Origin: Corynespora cassiicola
Taxonomy: Eukaryota > Ascomycota > Dothideomycetes > Pleosporales > Corynesporascaceae
Assembly: GCA_022059125.1 (NCBI GenBank)
Contig: JAEUWY010000004.1
Coordinates: forward strand, 2,418,001-2,482,000
DNA: 64,000 nt
Direction: 5' to 3'
In this document: piece after piece, positions 44,838 to 55,286 of the stretch
Position numbering within the stretch: the stretch's first letter is position 1
Layout: each line of letters opens with the position of its first letter
Made by a program: the position numbers and the translations under genes
Notes under the pieces: model-generated
What the model saw: only the letters and a program-made list of their open reading frames with translations
Told to the model about the DNA's origin: nothing
Databases searched by the model: none

Positions 44838-45326
44838 GGGAGTTTGGCTTGGTAACGCGCTGGACATGAGCAACGGCTGCGTTTCCGCAGCCGGGCTTTA
44901 TTTTTCTTGTACAAATCTTGTTTTTCTTGGTACCGCTCGAGTAAATATCCTGGTACGCACTTTCTATTTAGTAGCATTGGAATACATGCAAACATTCTGG
45001 GCACAACAAATTGTTCGTGTTTGGTAAGAGTATCGTGTGGGTCGTGCTATGTGACATGATGCCATTATCCAACCCATTTCAGGGGGGTTGCCCGCAACGC
45101 CTCACCCTTGCATGTCTCTCCACTCGCTTTCCGGCATTCCGGTACTGCGTCCTCCAAACTCTGCGCCCTGTTCATCGCAGTCAGTGATGACGCTGATGCC
45201 AGCGCTGAGTTTAACGCTTTTGTGGACAAATGGCTTCGAGGGCCTGCTGACGATGATTACCTACCATCTTCGTCAGATATTTAACGGTTAGATGCGTTTA
45301 GTTTGCCAGAACATGGCACAACCGAA
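44838..45326. other. Intergenic
   Basis: 3' flanks of two convergent genes. Nothing recognised. Confidence 0.4.
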
Positions 45327-45899
45327 TCAAAGACCCTGGTTTTCATGCATTTTCTGATGACTTTTCCTCCGCCGCTGAGCCCATTCCCCCGTGTTGTAAA
45401 CCAATTTTTCCAAGCCCCTGTCGTTCCACTCGTTCTCTTCGAGGAGCTGCACGGATCCAGGTCGGTTGGGCTCTTCAGCAGTTGGTGCGGAAGCGTTCAC
45501 ATGGTCCTCCTCCCGGGGCTGCAGCCTTTCATACTCATCGTAAGGGTGCCGCGGAACGTGACATGGTGCCCTTCGCCACAAGGGCTCTCGACTGACGGAG
45601 GTAGATGAAGTGGACGAATATCTGGTTTGGGGCCGTTCAGTGTGTATTGGTGACCTTCGTTCGTTGGGGTCTATCTCAACCGTCGCGGTCGAAGTAAACC
45701 AATGTCTGCCTGTAAATCGCGACTCAGGATTTGCATAGTCTTGTGGTTCTGCCTGGGTGCTGCTACTGTGATGCCTCCTTCGAAAAAACCGGGATATTCG
45801 TCGATTTGGCGATGATGACATGGTTGCTGTCGTCCTCTGGGTGGGTTGTTCAGGCATGGAGAGAACTTGTGAGCAGAAGCATATGCCATAAATCTTCAT
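45327..45899 (-). CDS. Basic, disordered hypothetical protein
   Basis: Single open frame of 190 codons, unrecognised. An Arg-rich cluster (RRISRFFRRRHHSSS) lies near residue 33; the rest is polar and Ser/Arg/Pro/Glu-rich, with HPYDEYERLQPREED and a C-terminal RRRKSHQKM. There are Met choices at residues 1, 15 and 27; residue 15 or 27 may be the true start because residues 1-14 are Cys/hydrophobic and unlike the rest. Could be a small nuclear or signalling protein; existence is moderately supported by length and composition only. Confidence 0.45.
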   Translation of the reverse strand: MKIYGICFCSQVLSMPEQPTQRTTATMSSSPNRRISRFFRRRHHSSSTQAEPQDYANPESRFTGRHWFTSTATVEIDPNERRSPIHTERPQTRYSSTSSTSVSREPLWRRAPCHVPRHPYDEYERLQPREEDHVNASAPTAEEPNRPGSVQLLEENEWNDRGLEKLVYNTGEWAQRRRKSHQKMHENQGL

Positions 45900-46235
45900 G
45901 TCTGGTGCTCTAAAAAGGTAGTTTCCAGAGGCGAAGTTTGTAAACGCGGATAAGGTGGTCGTGACGTGTCGCAGTGATCACGAATTCAATGTCAAATGGA
46001 CGAAGAGACTTTAGTGCTGCATATTGAATTGGCAAAATTAGGTTCTATTCATAACAAAGAAAGCTTCCATCTTGAAGTACCCCTTCGCAATGCGGCTGGA
46101 AACAATTTTCTAACGCAAACCCCAAACAACCTTGAATGTAAACCGTCAAACCAAACTCCAGCAATGCCGTGGTATATGCCCCCAAACTCGTCGTTTCTAG
46201 CCATGTTTCTTGCTGCAAAATAGGTAACTCGCTCA
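45900..46235. other. Intergenic
   Basis: Between the basic hypothetical gene and the 71-residue gene; no feature seen. Confidence 0.4.
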
Positions 46236-46451
46236 TTAGACGGTGTTCCTTCCCTGTCCCTGTCCGTAGTATGTCGCATAAGCGGCATTCACACTCTTGT
46301 GGTGCTCAATAGCGTGCTTCTTGACAGCGTTCCAAGCTTTCTTGGCCGTGCTTGGAGACTTGGTGGAGGAAAGGAGCGAGGAGGTATCGGAGATGGTCGA
46401 AGTGACCATGGCGGACTTGGTGGTCTCAAAGGAAGAGCGGATGGAGGACAT
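46236..46451 (-). CDS. Small conserved-looking fungal protein, 71 residues
   Basis: Function unknown. The N-terminus is Ser/Thr-rich (MSSIRSSFETTKSAM), the middle helical and basic (KKAWNAVKKHAIEHHKSVN), ending in AAYATYYGQGQG. The AWNAVKKHAIEHHKSVNAAY block looks like the conserved core of a small ascomycete family, from memory. Single exon; a clean ATG followed by a plausible 5' UTR. No signal peptide or membrane helix. Confidence 0.6.
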   Translation of the reverse strand: MSSIRSSFETTKSAMVTSTISDTSSLLSSTKSPSTAKKAWNAVKKHAIEHHKSVNAAYATYYGQGQGRNTV

Positions 46452-47435
46452 GTTGTTGATGATTGGTTGAGGATTGTTTGATGATTGGGTGATGGTGGCC
46501 CGGAATGGAATACTGAGTATTCAATTTATGTCGAAAGTCGATGGATTTATCAAGACTCAAGCTTGTGATGTAGCAAAGTTTGCGGTAGCAGTATACTCTA
46601 TGAGTTCAAGGCGTATAGAGTTGATGATCAATTTTGATGGAAGATGATGTGATGAGTAGTGAGCAGAAGGCTGTAGAGATATTGAAGGCTGGTGTGATGA
46701 TGATAGTGATACACGGCGCTGGCCCCCGGTACTTATATAGTCATTGCTAACCTTGTTTATGTGCCAGGTTGACATGCCGACAGCGGCACATCGTGGAGTC
46801 ATATTTGTTTTGTCATCGCGCCCTGCATACGGCAGTATGGTGCAATGTGTGTGTGCGTGTGCCCGCGCGCCCTGCAATGCGCCTTGCATGTCATTTTTCC
46901 GCAGGACCAACAAATTGTGCAATCACGTCTGCCCGTGGCATTACCTAATCCCCGCATATGATCAGCAGTTCCCCGTCGGTGAGCACACGGAGTGGTTCTC
47001 CGTCGGCGTAGTCGGGGTGTTCGGGGTGGAATGGCGGCATGCGCTCGGCTAGTGCAGCATGTGGTTGGCCAGTCTCAAGCCACCAGACTTTTCTGAGGGA
47101 TGCGAACTTGGAGTTTTCTCCAAATTTTCGCGCCTTGCGCTCGGGCCACCTTGTCGAGCTTGTCGGCCCATTATTCAGCCCCGGCTTTACAAATCGGTAC
47201 CATCAATGTTGAGACGCGCCCTTTGAACTTGACAAGATGACTCAGTTCGTGCTGCACTCTTCTTGTCAGACCTTCCAGCTGTAGTGATGCTGTCATCGAC
47301 ATACCCACCAGATGAGGAAGGTCGGACATGGAGCTTCACCCTCGACATCAACTAGTGGTAAGGAATCATGGACAGACTCGGTGAGCTCGGTTACAAGACA
47401 TTACATTATCTACGTATTCATCGTAAACTTGTTAT
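46452..47435. other. Intergenic
   Basis: 5' flank of the 71-residue gene and 3' flank of the phosphatase gene. A GTGTGTGTGCGTGTG tract lies near 46850. No gene seen. Confidence 0.45.
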
Positions 47436-48913
47436 TTACGGCTTGACTACAGAAATGTAGGACTCAGTGACGTCCGTAAAGAAAGTCACACTGTTCCTGT
47501 CACCAGGAACGTCAGGATTGGTAACATTGCAAAGCTCGCCATAGTTTCCAGCAGCCTCAAGCTTTCCCTCGATAATGCTCTTGTACTGACCCAGAGGGCA
47601 GGAGCTTCCAGGACCACTCTCGCAGTCAGCGATGGGGTAGACAACATCATTGAAACGAACGCGCACGTAGGTGCTTGTGCCATTGCCATATCCCTCGGCC
47701 GCGCAAGACAGACGCTCAAAAGCAACAGTACCACGCATAGGCACGAGACGACTGGCCCTGAACAGTCGGTTTTCCAATGTCTGGTTGCTTGGGAGATGGG
47801 GCTCGTTGTCGAAGACACCAGTGGCTGCAACAAGCTGGTTGATCTGTCCATCGTTTGCGAAAGATACTATCAGCTTGGGAGGGACAAAGGCTGTTCCATC
47901 CGAGTTGGTGTACGTCGCATTTGGACCGTCAACGAAGCGGTTGAGGAGTCCATCCACGACAGGTACCATCAAGAATTTCTCGATTTCCGTACCCAGTCCA
48001 TTACCGTACCAGTAACGAAGGTCCTGGGCGTATTCGTACTGCAGGATTTCCTCCTCGGTGTACAAATCGCAGAAGGGCGACCGTGATCCAGTGATCTGGG
48101 TTTCGAAACCGCACAGATACGGGATGATGGAGACATCCCACTGAGTGAAGTTGAAGTTACCCTGGATGAGATTGTTCAGACGACTTCTGATGGGAGGGAG
48201 GTAGATGTTATCCCAAACATCCTTTTGCGGGCTCCCTCCATCGTCATCGTAGGCAGGGCAGCCATCAGAGGTGGCAAGGGAGTTCATGAACGATTGAGGA
48301 TCGCTGGCGTTGAGTGCATAAACGGTTCCCAACTCAGTTGCGTTGGGGCCCAGGAAGCCTCTAGCGAAGAGACGAGCGCTGTCACGAACACGCGGGCCAG
48401 AGGTATAGTAGTTTGCCCAGAGCGTGAAGTTGGTGTTGTACTCGTACAACTCGGGGTAGCGAAGGCGATAAGTCGCACCCATATCGTAGAGCTCTTTGTA
48501 CCCAGTAGTGGACAGTTGGGCAATCTGCTGTGCTGGGTATTCCAGAACAGGCTTCCAAGTTGATAGAAACTCGAGCTTCTCGTCTGCCACGGTGAAATTG
48601 GCTGCGCGAAGACGAGACTCAAGGTCGACCCACTCGGCAAATGCTCCTCTGTCTGGGTAACGGCTGCCATGGCGCGAGAACGAGGCAGCCATGTCGATGT
48701 TGCACCCAGCAGGAACATCTGATGAGATACCGGTGACTTCTGGGCCTGTCGTGGGTCAAGTCAGTGGAGGCCAAGAACAACCGGCAGGGTCTTGTCCGTA
48801 CCAGGGAGCCATTGGGCGTTTCCTCCGAGGTGCTGCAAGACATTGAATTCATCCTGCGCTGCAACGCCCGTGGCAGCCACTGCGGCGACAAGGTACTTGG
48901 TGAAGCGGTCCAT
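47436..48913 (-). CDS. Secreted histidine acid phosphatase (phytase-like)
   Basis: Branch-2 histidine acid phosphatase releasing phosphate from organic esters, probably extracellular or periplasmic. Exons 48802-48913 and 47436-48745 give 473 residues. The signal peptide is about residues 1-19. The catalytic motif RHGSRYP has His63 as nucleophile. There are many N-glycosylation sequons and several Cys pairs in the C-terminal half. The second active-site dipeptide (HD in most members, FTHDT-like context) reads FANDGQI, Asn335-Asp336, so the usual catalytic His is Asn while Asp is kept. Divergent from the Zn2Cys6 regulator at 49496. Phosphate-regulated expression is usual for the family; no Pho4-type site was sought systematically. 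Confidence 0.88.
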
Positions 48914-49495
48914 TGCGACAAAAGACGGTCGTGGCTCTTGGTTGTCTGTATGAGCGTGCCCGGCAAACAGCGTGAGGCTCGCCCATCTTTTATAGATAGA
49001 TGCCCAGCGGCATCAATGAGGGCTCGGAGATGACTGTGGGGGAGTACTTCCCAAGGCGGATGTATTAGACAGGGGTTGCGAGGCTCTAGGGGAACACGTG
49101 GATCACAGGCAAGGCGGAGAGAGGTGCTTCTCCAGCAAAGCTAAGATGGACGTCTGGAAGCGAATCCTTGGGCAGAAGCCGCGGGCGCCTGTGGCTACAA
49201 GTTTGTGCCATGAAGCCAGACATGTGAGATAGAGACGGTTCCAAGGCTGTCGTATCATGAAAAAAAAAAACGACGATGCTGGAAACTTCCCCGGCCAGCA
49301 AAGGGCACCATGCTGCAATGGGAATGGCACGTGCTGCATCCGGCTTATCGATATCGCACCAACGATCCCCGGCCCGGAGCGACTCATTTCTCATCAAGTT
49401 TCTGCTTCGTCTCCGCACGACTATGCATCTATTACGATATATCAAAGTCATTCGATGAGCAGCTACTGAGCGCCCAGAGGCGTCAACAAGGCGCC
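48914..49495. promoter_or_regulatory. Bidirectional promoter, phosphatase / Zn2Cys6 regulator
   Basis: 582 bp between divergent start codons. It has an A10-type run at 49260 and a CACGTG at about 49095 (bHLH E-box core, the Pho4/NUC-1 type site; also GCACGTGC at about 49328). No gene. Confidence 0.45.
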
Positions 49496-50920
49496 ATGGG
49501 CGAGACACGCCCCCGACAACGCAAGTTTGCCCCGCGGTCGAGACAGGGATGCTTAACATGTCGCGCCCGAAGAAAAAGATGCGATGGCCAGCGGCCTGAA
49601 TGTCAAAACTGCACGCGTCTCAATATGAAGTGCGAGTGGCAGGCCCAGCGTCGTATCGTCCCCGAATCCTCCACTTCGCCCCCGCCGTCTGAATCCTCGG
49701 CTACGGATGACGCGGCCGATGCCATGATAGGACCCCTACGCCCATCAATCAACCCGTGGGATGCTCTCCCTGGAAACGACTCGGCGCAGAAGAAGCACAT
49801 ATTGAACTACTACATCGAAGCCTTTGTCCCTAGTGTGTCCGTCGCCACCACGCCCTCCAGTTTCTACACTTCCCTCTATGTCCCAATGGCCTTTCAATCG
49901 GAAGGAATGCTGGATGCCATCATCGCCATATCTTCTGCTCAACTAGCCAGACGAACTGTGGATGCCGAAAAGGCCCATCAGCTTCGTCGACTCTCGTCTA
50001 AGCACCAGGGGAAATGCCATGCCTTTATCCGAGACCGTCTATCTCCATCAGGAGAGCCGCTGCAGGATAGTTACCAAGTCACCGGCATGACACTGCTCCT
50101 TGTTGGCCTCGAAGCCCTTAATGGAGCCCGAGGAACCACATGGCTCTCCCAGCTGGCCTGTGTTCGCAAGATCCTAGGCAGTCTCTGCCAGGAGCAGAAT
50201 GTCGTAGACTGTTGGGAAGTTGATTCGCTCCGCAGGCACTTCACATACCATAATGCCATGGCATCGGTCATGTGCAAGGTCTCAAGAGATGGACCGCAAG
50301 CTTCACTCGAGCGGGAGCTTTCCCCCTTGTGTGGCTCGGGTATGCCTTTGACTATCGACCCACTCATGGGTATATCTTATTATCTGTGTGCCCTTATCTC
50401 TCGCATTCAATACGTAACAGCTCCGAATCCTGCCTTTCCCCACATATCTGAGGCTGCATTCCATGCCATCGAGCGGGATATCCAGCAATGGACGTACGAA
50501 AGTCCCATCTCATCTCCCAATATTGACCTGCCCATCGCCTTGGATCTCATAGCTCTCGCCGAATCGTATCGTCTTGCCGCACTAATCCAATTGTATCGCT
50601 CCTCCGACACACACAAACACCTCGTTCCGGCCTGTGCCTCCCGGGCTATGCAATTCATCTCAAGAATACCAGCAGGCAGTCCTGCAGAATCAAGCCTGCT
50701 ATATCCCATCTTCCTGGCAGGTGCCGAGCTCGATTCCGAAGCCGACATAGCCAAGTGTATCAGGCGTTTGAACGAAATCCAACAGAAGAACCGTTACGAA
50801 AACGTTGGCATGGTGCAGCAAGTACTACAGGAGGTATGGAGACCAGTCTTGAACGGCGAACCGAAAAGAGTTTGGGAAGACGTCCTCAGCGAGTGGGGCT
50901 GGTCATTTACGTTGGGCTGA
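49496..50920 (+). CDS. Zn2Cys6 fungal transcription factor
   Basis: Binuclear zinc-cluster regulator, nuclear. Single exon, 474 residues. The cluster is textbook: Cys19, 22, 29, 36, 39, 46 (C-x2-C-x6-C-x6-C-x2-C-x6-C), flanked by basic KFAPRSRQG. A Ser/Pro linker follows, then the fungal-specific TF_2-type regulatory domain from about residue 98 (LNYYIEAFVPSVSV, then MLDAIIAISSAQLARR), running to the C-terminus. The frame is open upstream, but ATG 49496 is the only one giving the usual short N-terminus. Neighbours downstream (SDR, FAD monooxygenase) are plausible targets. Confidence 0.88.
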   Translation: MGETRPRQRKFAPRSRQGCLTCRARRKRCDGQRPECQNCTRLNMKCEWQAQRRIVPESSTSPPPSESSATDDAADAMIGPLRPSINPWDALPGNDSAQKKHILNYYIEAFVPSVSVATTPSSFYTSLYVPMAFQSEGMLDAIIAISSAQLARRTVDAEKAHQLRRLSSKHQGKCHAFIRDRLSPSGEPLQDSYQVTGMTLLLVGLEALNGARGTTWLSQLACVRKILGSLCQEQNVVDCWEVDSLRRHFTYHNAMASVMCKVSRDGPQASLERELSPLCGSGMPLTIDPLMGISYYLCALISRIQYVTAPNPAFPHISEAAFHAIERDIQQWTYESPISSPNIDLPIALDLIALAESYRLAALIQLYRSSDTHKHLVPACASRAMQFISRIPAGSPAESSLLYPIFLAGAELDSEADIAKCIRRLNEIQQKNRYENVGMVQQVLQEVWRPVLNGEPKRVWEDVLSEWGWSFTLG

Positions 50921-51398
50921 ATAATATGGCCTAAATAGGTTACCTCCTTCTAATCCCCATCCACATCACACCCTTCCAGTCGTGCTGCTGGTGAGGAATT
51001 CAGTGGTCACATTTAAGCCGTTCCGTTTCATCTGACCCCGTGTCACACCGGAAATAAATCCCTACACAGCTAGTGCTCACGTACTAGGCGGGGTATAGGC
51101 TGTGCTCCGCCCTGGATTGTCAGCCTGTAGCAAGCTGATGCTCACCGCATCTCCTGTCACTGTGCATCATTAGACAAATCATAGACAACTATCCATACCA
51201 GGTTTCGACTTGACGTTGGCACCCGAAGGACTCTAGGCATTGCCAATGCTGGCTTGTCTCTTTAGCCGAGAGCGCCATTATCTTGCCCTCCCCGTATAAG
51301 AGTGGCACGGGCGAGCAACAGCCAGCGTCACGACTATTGCAAAGGCTTTTCCTGATTATTTATCTCATCTGAGGACGATCCCGGTACATTTTACAGCC
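50921..51398. other. Intergenic, SDR promoter
   Basis: 478 bp between same-strand genes. A CCGTATAAGAG TATA-like element lies about 105 bp before the SDR start. Confidence 0.45.
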
Positions 51399-52367
51399 AT
51401 GGCGTCTTTTACTATCGCTCCAGAGATTCAGACAATGGTGCCAAGAACTCCCAAGGCACAGTTCAATCAAGAATTCGACGCTTCGAGCCTGAAGGGTAGA
51501 TCAGTATTGATAACTGGGGGCGCATCAGGGATAGGCCTTGCAAGTGCCACTACGATCGCTGCCACGGGCGCTTTTGTTACCATCGCAGATGTACAGGAAG
51601 AAGCGGGTACTGCCATCACCAAGGACCTAGCCTCCAAAGGCCTCAAAGTACAGTTCATCCGTTGCGATGTCGCTGATTACGAGTCACAAGTAGCGGCATT
51701 CAAATCGGCAATTGCGTTTGGCGGTGGAAAACTCGACGTGGTCATCCCCAGTGCAGGAGTCGTTGGGGACGTTAATCTAGTCACTATGGCGACAGCATCT
51801 GAGCCCAACATCGACTCGTCACCCCCAGAGCCAGGATTCAGAGCCGTTGATATCAATCTCAAAGCCGTATACAACACTTGTTTCCTTGCTATACACTACT
51901 TCCAGCTTCCCAGGCCCGAAGATGACCATTTCAAAAAAGGGATCGTATTGATTGGATCTGTTGCCAGCTACCTTGGATACAAGCAAAATACCACCTACAG
52001 CATCTCGAAAGTCGGGCTCCGCGGTCTCTTGTACAGTATTTGTGAGGCGGCATCAAACATTGGAATCCGAGTAAACCTGGTAGCTCCTTGGTTCGTCAAG
52101 ACTCCGCTTATTTCTGATGCCGCGACGGTTCAGCTACTAGCGCTGCTGGGGCACACATCAGTAGAGAGTGTGGTTGGAGCCATAGTCAAGATGAGTGCTG
52201 ACCAGAGTATCTATGGGAGAGCAGCAATGGTCAAGGAGAATGGTGAAACTGTTGACCTCGGAGATGACCTCTGGGATGGATATGGCGGTGTCGAGACGCA
52301 AAAGGCTGTGGCTGATCCCTTTCTCAAGGCCTCGCAGAAACTTTCAACGCGTCATACCGCACAGTAA
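51399..52367 (+). CDS. Short-chain dehydrogenase/reductase (classical SDR)
   Basis: NAD(P)-dependent oxidoreductase of a hydroxyl/carbonyl substrate. Single exon, 322 residues. Cofactor motif TGGASGIG (Gly40, 41, 44, 46); acidic Asp in IADVQEE after strand 2 suggests NAD(H) preference. NAG-type motif reads PSAGVVG; catalytic Ser near 186 (LIGSVASY), Tyr200 and Lys204 (YSISK). Similar to 15-hydroxyprostaglandin dehydrogenase-type fungal SDRs. It converges with the FAD monooxygenase (313 bp apart), same strand as the Zn2Cys6 regulator. Confidence 0.9.
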   Translation: MASFTIAPEIQTMVPRTPKAQFNQEFDASSLKGRSVLITGGASGIGLASATTIAATGAFVTIADVQEEAGTAITKDLASKGLKVQFIRCDVADYESQVAAFKSAIAFGGGKLDVVIPSAGVVGDVNLVTMATASEPNIDSSPPEPGFRAVDINLKAVYNTCFLAIHYFQLPRPEDDHFKKGIVLIGSVASYLGYKQNTTYSISKVGLRGLLYSICEAASNIGIRVNLVAPWFVKTPLISDAATVQLLALLGHTSVESVVGAIVKMSADQSIYGRAAMVKENGETVDLGDDLWDGYGGVETQKAVADPFLKASQKLSTRHTAQ

Positions 52368-52680
52368 AGACAGGGGAGAGATTGATATAATGTCGTATTG
52401 AAGGTCCGGCCGGATATCAGTCAATTTAAGCAATTAGAGGATTCTCTGATACGGGTTTTCGTCGTTCGCCCCAATTGCTAACTTGCTATTGTTTTATTTT
52501 TGTGAAGCCTGATCAAATCGACTACATTTTCTTCTCCTTTCCGAGACTCTGCTCTCTTACATGCCGTCTGATTCCAATGGAATTAGGTTTTTGGCACTCT
52601 ACAAGTTGGATTGTTCACTTCCATTTTTATATCTTTGTGATTCTATTTTGCACACCAGGAGCTTGTCCTCAGGGAAAACA
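52368..52680. other. Convergent intergenic
   Basis: 3' flanks of the SDR and FAD monooxygenase; T-rich, nothing else seen. Confidence 0.4.
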
Positions 52681-54232
52681 CTACTTGAACCACCTTACTC
52701 CAGCATTATCAATACCGTCTATCCCATCGAGTCCAACTGCTTCGTCCTCCTCCTTGGCTGCCCATTCCATGATTTTCTTCGACTCCTTAAAAACATCGTA
52801 CCCATACCAAAAGTCCCTGATTTCTGGACACCAGGGGGTCAATCCCTTTGGCCAATCAATCAGCTCACCCGAATAGAATTTCCGAATATCACTTTCCATT
52901 CTCATGACGCCTTCCATGGTCAGAGTCGGGTTGTTAGCGCTAAGGATCTGAGTGGTCGCAGTGCGGGGCAGCCGGAGATATTGAAACAAGGCAAGCCTCT
53001 TTTTGACGACCGAAGCAAAGGTCGACGAATGCGCCAGCGGGAGTGTGGATTGATCGAAGAGGAGACCCAAGGCTGCGGCATCCTCAAGGCCGGAGCAACC
53101 ACCCTGTGCATGTGTAGGCAGCATGTGATGCGTCGTGTCGCCAATACAGACCAAACGCGAATTATAGATGCGTGTTGAAGGAGGACGTTGAGTGACTGTG
53201 TAAACTTTCAAAGTATCTGTGCATCTGTTCCCAGTCAGTCATCTTGGTTCACAACCATGTTAGTTCAACATCAAAAAGTCAACTCACCGAGGTAGCCATC
53301 TCACTGCATCCTGGGCGCCCTCTAATTCATCCATTACCTTTTTCAGCTCAGTATTATCATGCCACCCATCCTTGCTCCGTTCATCTGACTTCGTATTGTG
53401 GAATAGCGCGCAATTGAGCAACTCTTGGCCCCTGCATGGGTACGTAACCAGAAAGATGCCGCGAGCCTTATTCAAGAAGTTGACAAAGCCAGGCCTGTCA
53501 TTCCAAAGTCTTGCACAGTCGGGATGTTCGCGGACTTTGTCGAGAGGTGCAAGCCAGCGATATACCGACTTTCCAATCTTCGCAGTTGGAATATCCTCTC
53601 CTGTGACCTTGGGCAGGAAGGTCGTCTAAGTTATTTAGTAGATGGAAAGACAGGAATGTCAGGGGTACTTACATGGCACCCATCCGCCATAACCCACAGA
53701 TCTTTTTGAATCGTCTCTCCATTCTTCAAATGCACAACGCCCCGCTCAGGCTCAACATCCACAACCTCGCACCCCAGCTTGATAACCGCACCGCCCTTCT
53801 CCGCAAGCTCCCTCAACCCCGAGTGCAAATCCACCCGGTGATACGAACACATCCTCCCCCCGAACCTCCCCTCCACCTCCGCAAAATCCTGCCTCTCAAA
53901 CACCTCCAACGTCGCCGCATCGACGAACCTGCCCACAAATTGATTAGCACATCATTTCACCCAAACAATACCCCCAGAAAATCCAATCGAGTCCGCCCAC
54001 AGAACCAAAAACCTACACACCTAAACTGCTCAAAATCCACCGGCCGCGCCTTGTCGAAGTCGAACCCCCACTCCCGCAAGATGCGGTTCCCATTCGGCGT
54101 CAGCAATATCGCAGCGCCAATCTCGTTCTTGAACGTGCTCTTCTCGAAGACTTGGACGGAGTGGCCCGCGCGCCGGAGCGCGATGGCAGCGCCCAGGCCC
54201 GCGATGCCGGCACCTACGATGCCGACGTTCAT
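52681..54232 (-). CDS. FAD-dependent aromatic monooxygenase (salicylate hydroxylase-like)
   Basis: Group A flavoprotein hydroxylase, expected to hydroxylate a phenolic or other aromatic or cyclic substrate with NAD(P)H. Exons 54021-54232, 53673-53928, 53288-53625 and 52681-53224 give 449 residues. FAD fingerprint VGIVGAGIAGLGAAIAL at residues 3-19. DG motif WVMADGCH near 155 (at the second splice site). GD motif CIGDTTHHMLP (Asp298) and AQGGCSGLEDAAALG. The usual GDAAHP reads GDTTHH, a mild variation. Neighbouring SDR and Zn2Cys6 regulator suggest a small aromatic-catabolic or tailoring module. Start chosen immediately before the Rossmann fold. Confidence 0.89.
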
Positions 54233-55286
54233 GCTTGCTGCTGCTGCTGCAGCAAAAAAAAAAAAAAGAAAAAAAAGACGGGCTTGAAAGGATTTTGGAA
54301 ACTCTAAGGGATTAACCGGTGGGGGGGGGGACGGAGGAGATTATGTTGTGCGTTGCGAGATGCGAGATGCGGGTAGTTCATATAACTCGCGAGAGCGGTA
54401 TCATGCATCGTTCCTCGTACGAGGAGAGCCCCGGTGCTTGGTGTCATGCGCGAGATCTGCATTTTGGTCGAGGTTGAGGTACCACGAAACCCCGCTAGAG
54501 TCGGTGGTTCGGCCAGCGTCATCTAATTGCGTGGTATTGCGCTTGGGGGCTTATGAATGGCCCGGCGGAGCGGTAGTGCTGATTGGTGGCATAAGCGTGA
54601 GATTGGGGAATTGGCCGTCGTTTGGACTCCTTGTGGTTCCGAAGGGCGCTGGTGTAACATTGGGGTAAGTTGCTTATTGCTGACTGCGGGTTCCTAATAC
54701 GCTTGGAGCGGTATCTAGTCGTGCTCTTACACAATGGGGTGGGCAAGATGCACTAGTAGATCAAGAATAGGGCAGCCAGCGAAGCATTTCTACTACATCT
54801 GGCATCAAAGCTATTAGTGAGCGGACCAAACCAAGGTGCATACCGCCCTCATATGGCATCGCTCATAGTGATATGGCTAGCACCAGGAAACAGCCAGGGG
54901 ACACATTGGGCAAATACATCATTGGCATAGTGTGTTACATCGATTCTATAGGTGCCGCCCCCCCTTTTAGAGACGGGTAATAAGAGAAGTCGCTGTTAAA
55001 ATTGGAGAAAGACTCAGGGTATCGCTAACTATACAGGGAAAATTAACAATGGATATCACAAGGCGAAAAATCCAAAGAAGAAAAAGAAAAGAAAAGCCAG
55101 AATATTGCCTAGGGACGCATCCATCTTTGGTCATAGAGTGACCATGTCGTTGAAGCGAGGAATAGACGAAAAGGGCAGCCTGTACATCATCCACTTAAAT
55201 CATCGTACAGTAACCCTCTCGAAGCGTATTGATGGCGCCGCCATGATAGTAGCTAATATGCATGCATAGAAGGTGAAGCTCAGCCT
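54233..55286. other. Intergenic with homopolymer tracts
   Basis: Upstream of the FAD monooxygenase: CTG repeats, a long A-rich run (54254-54278) and a G11-like run (54320). The rest up to NSE4 holds no recognisable gene. Confidence 0.5.
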
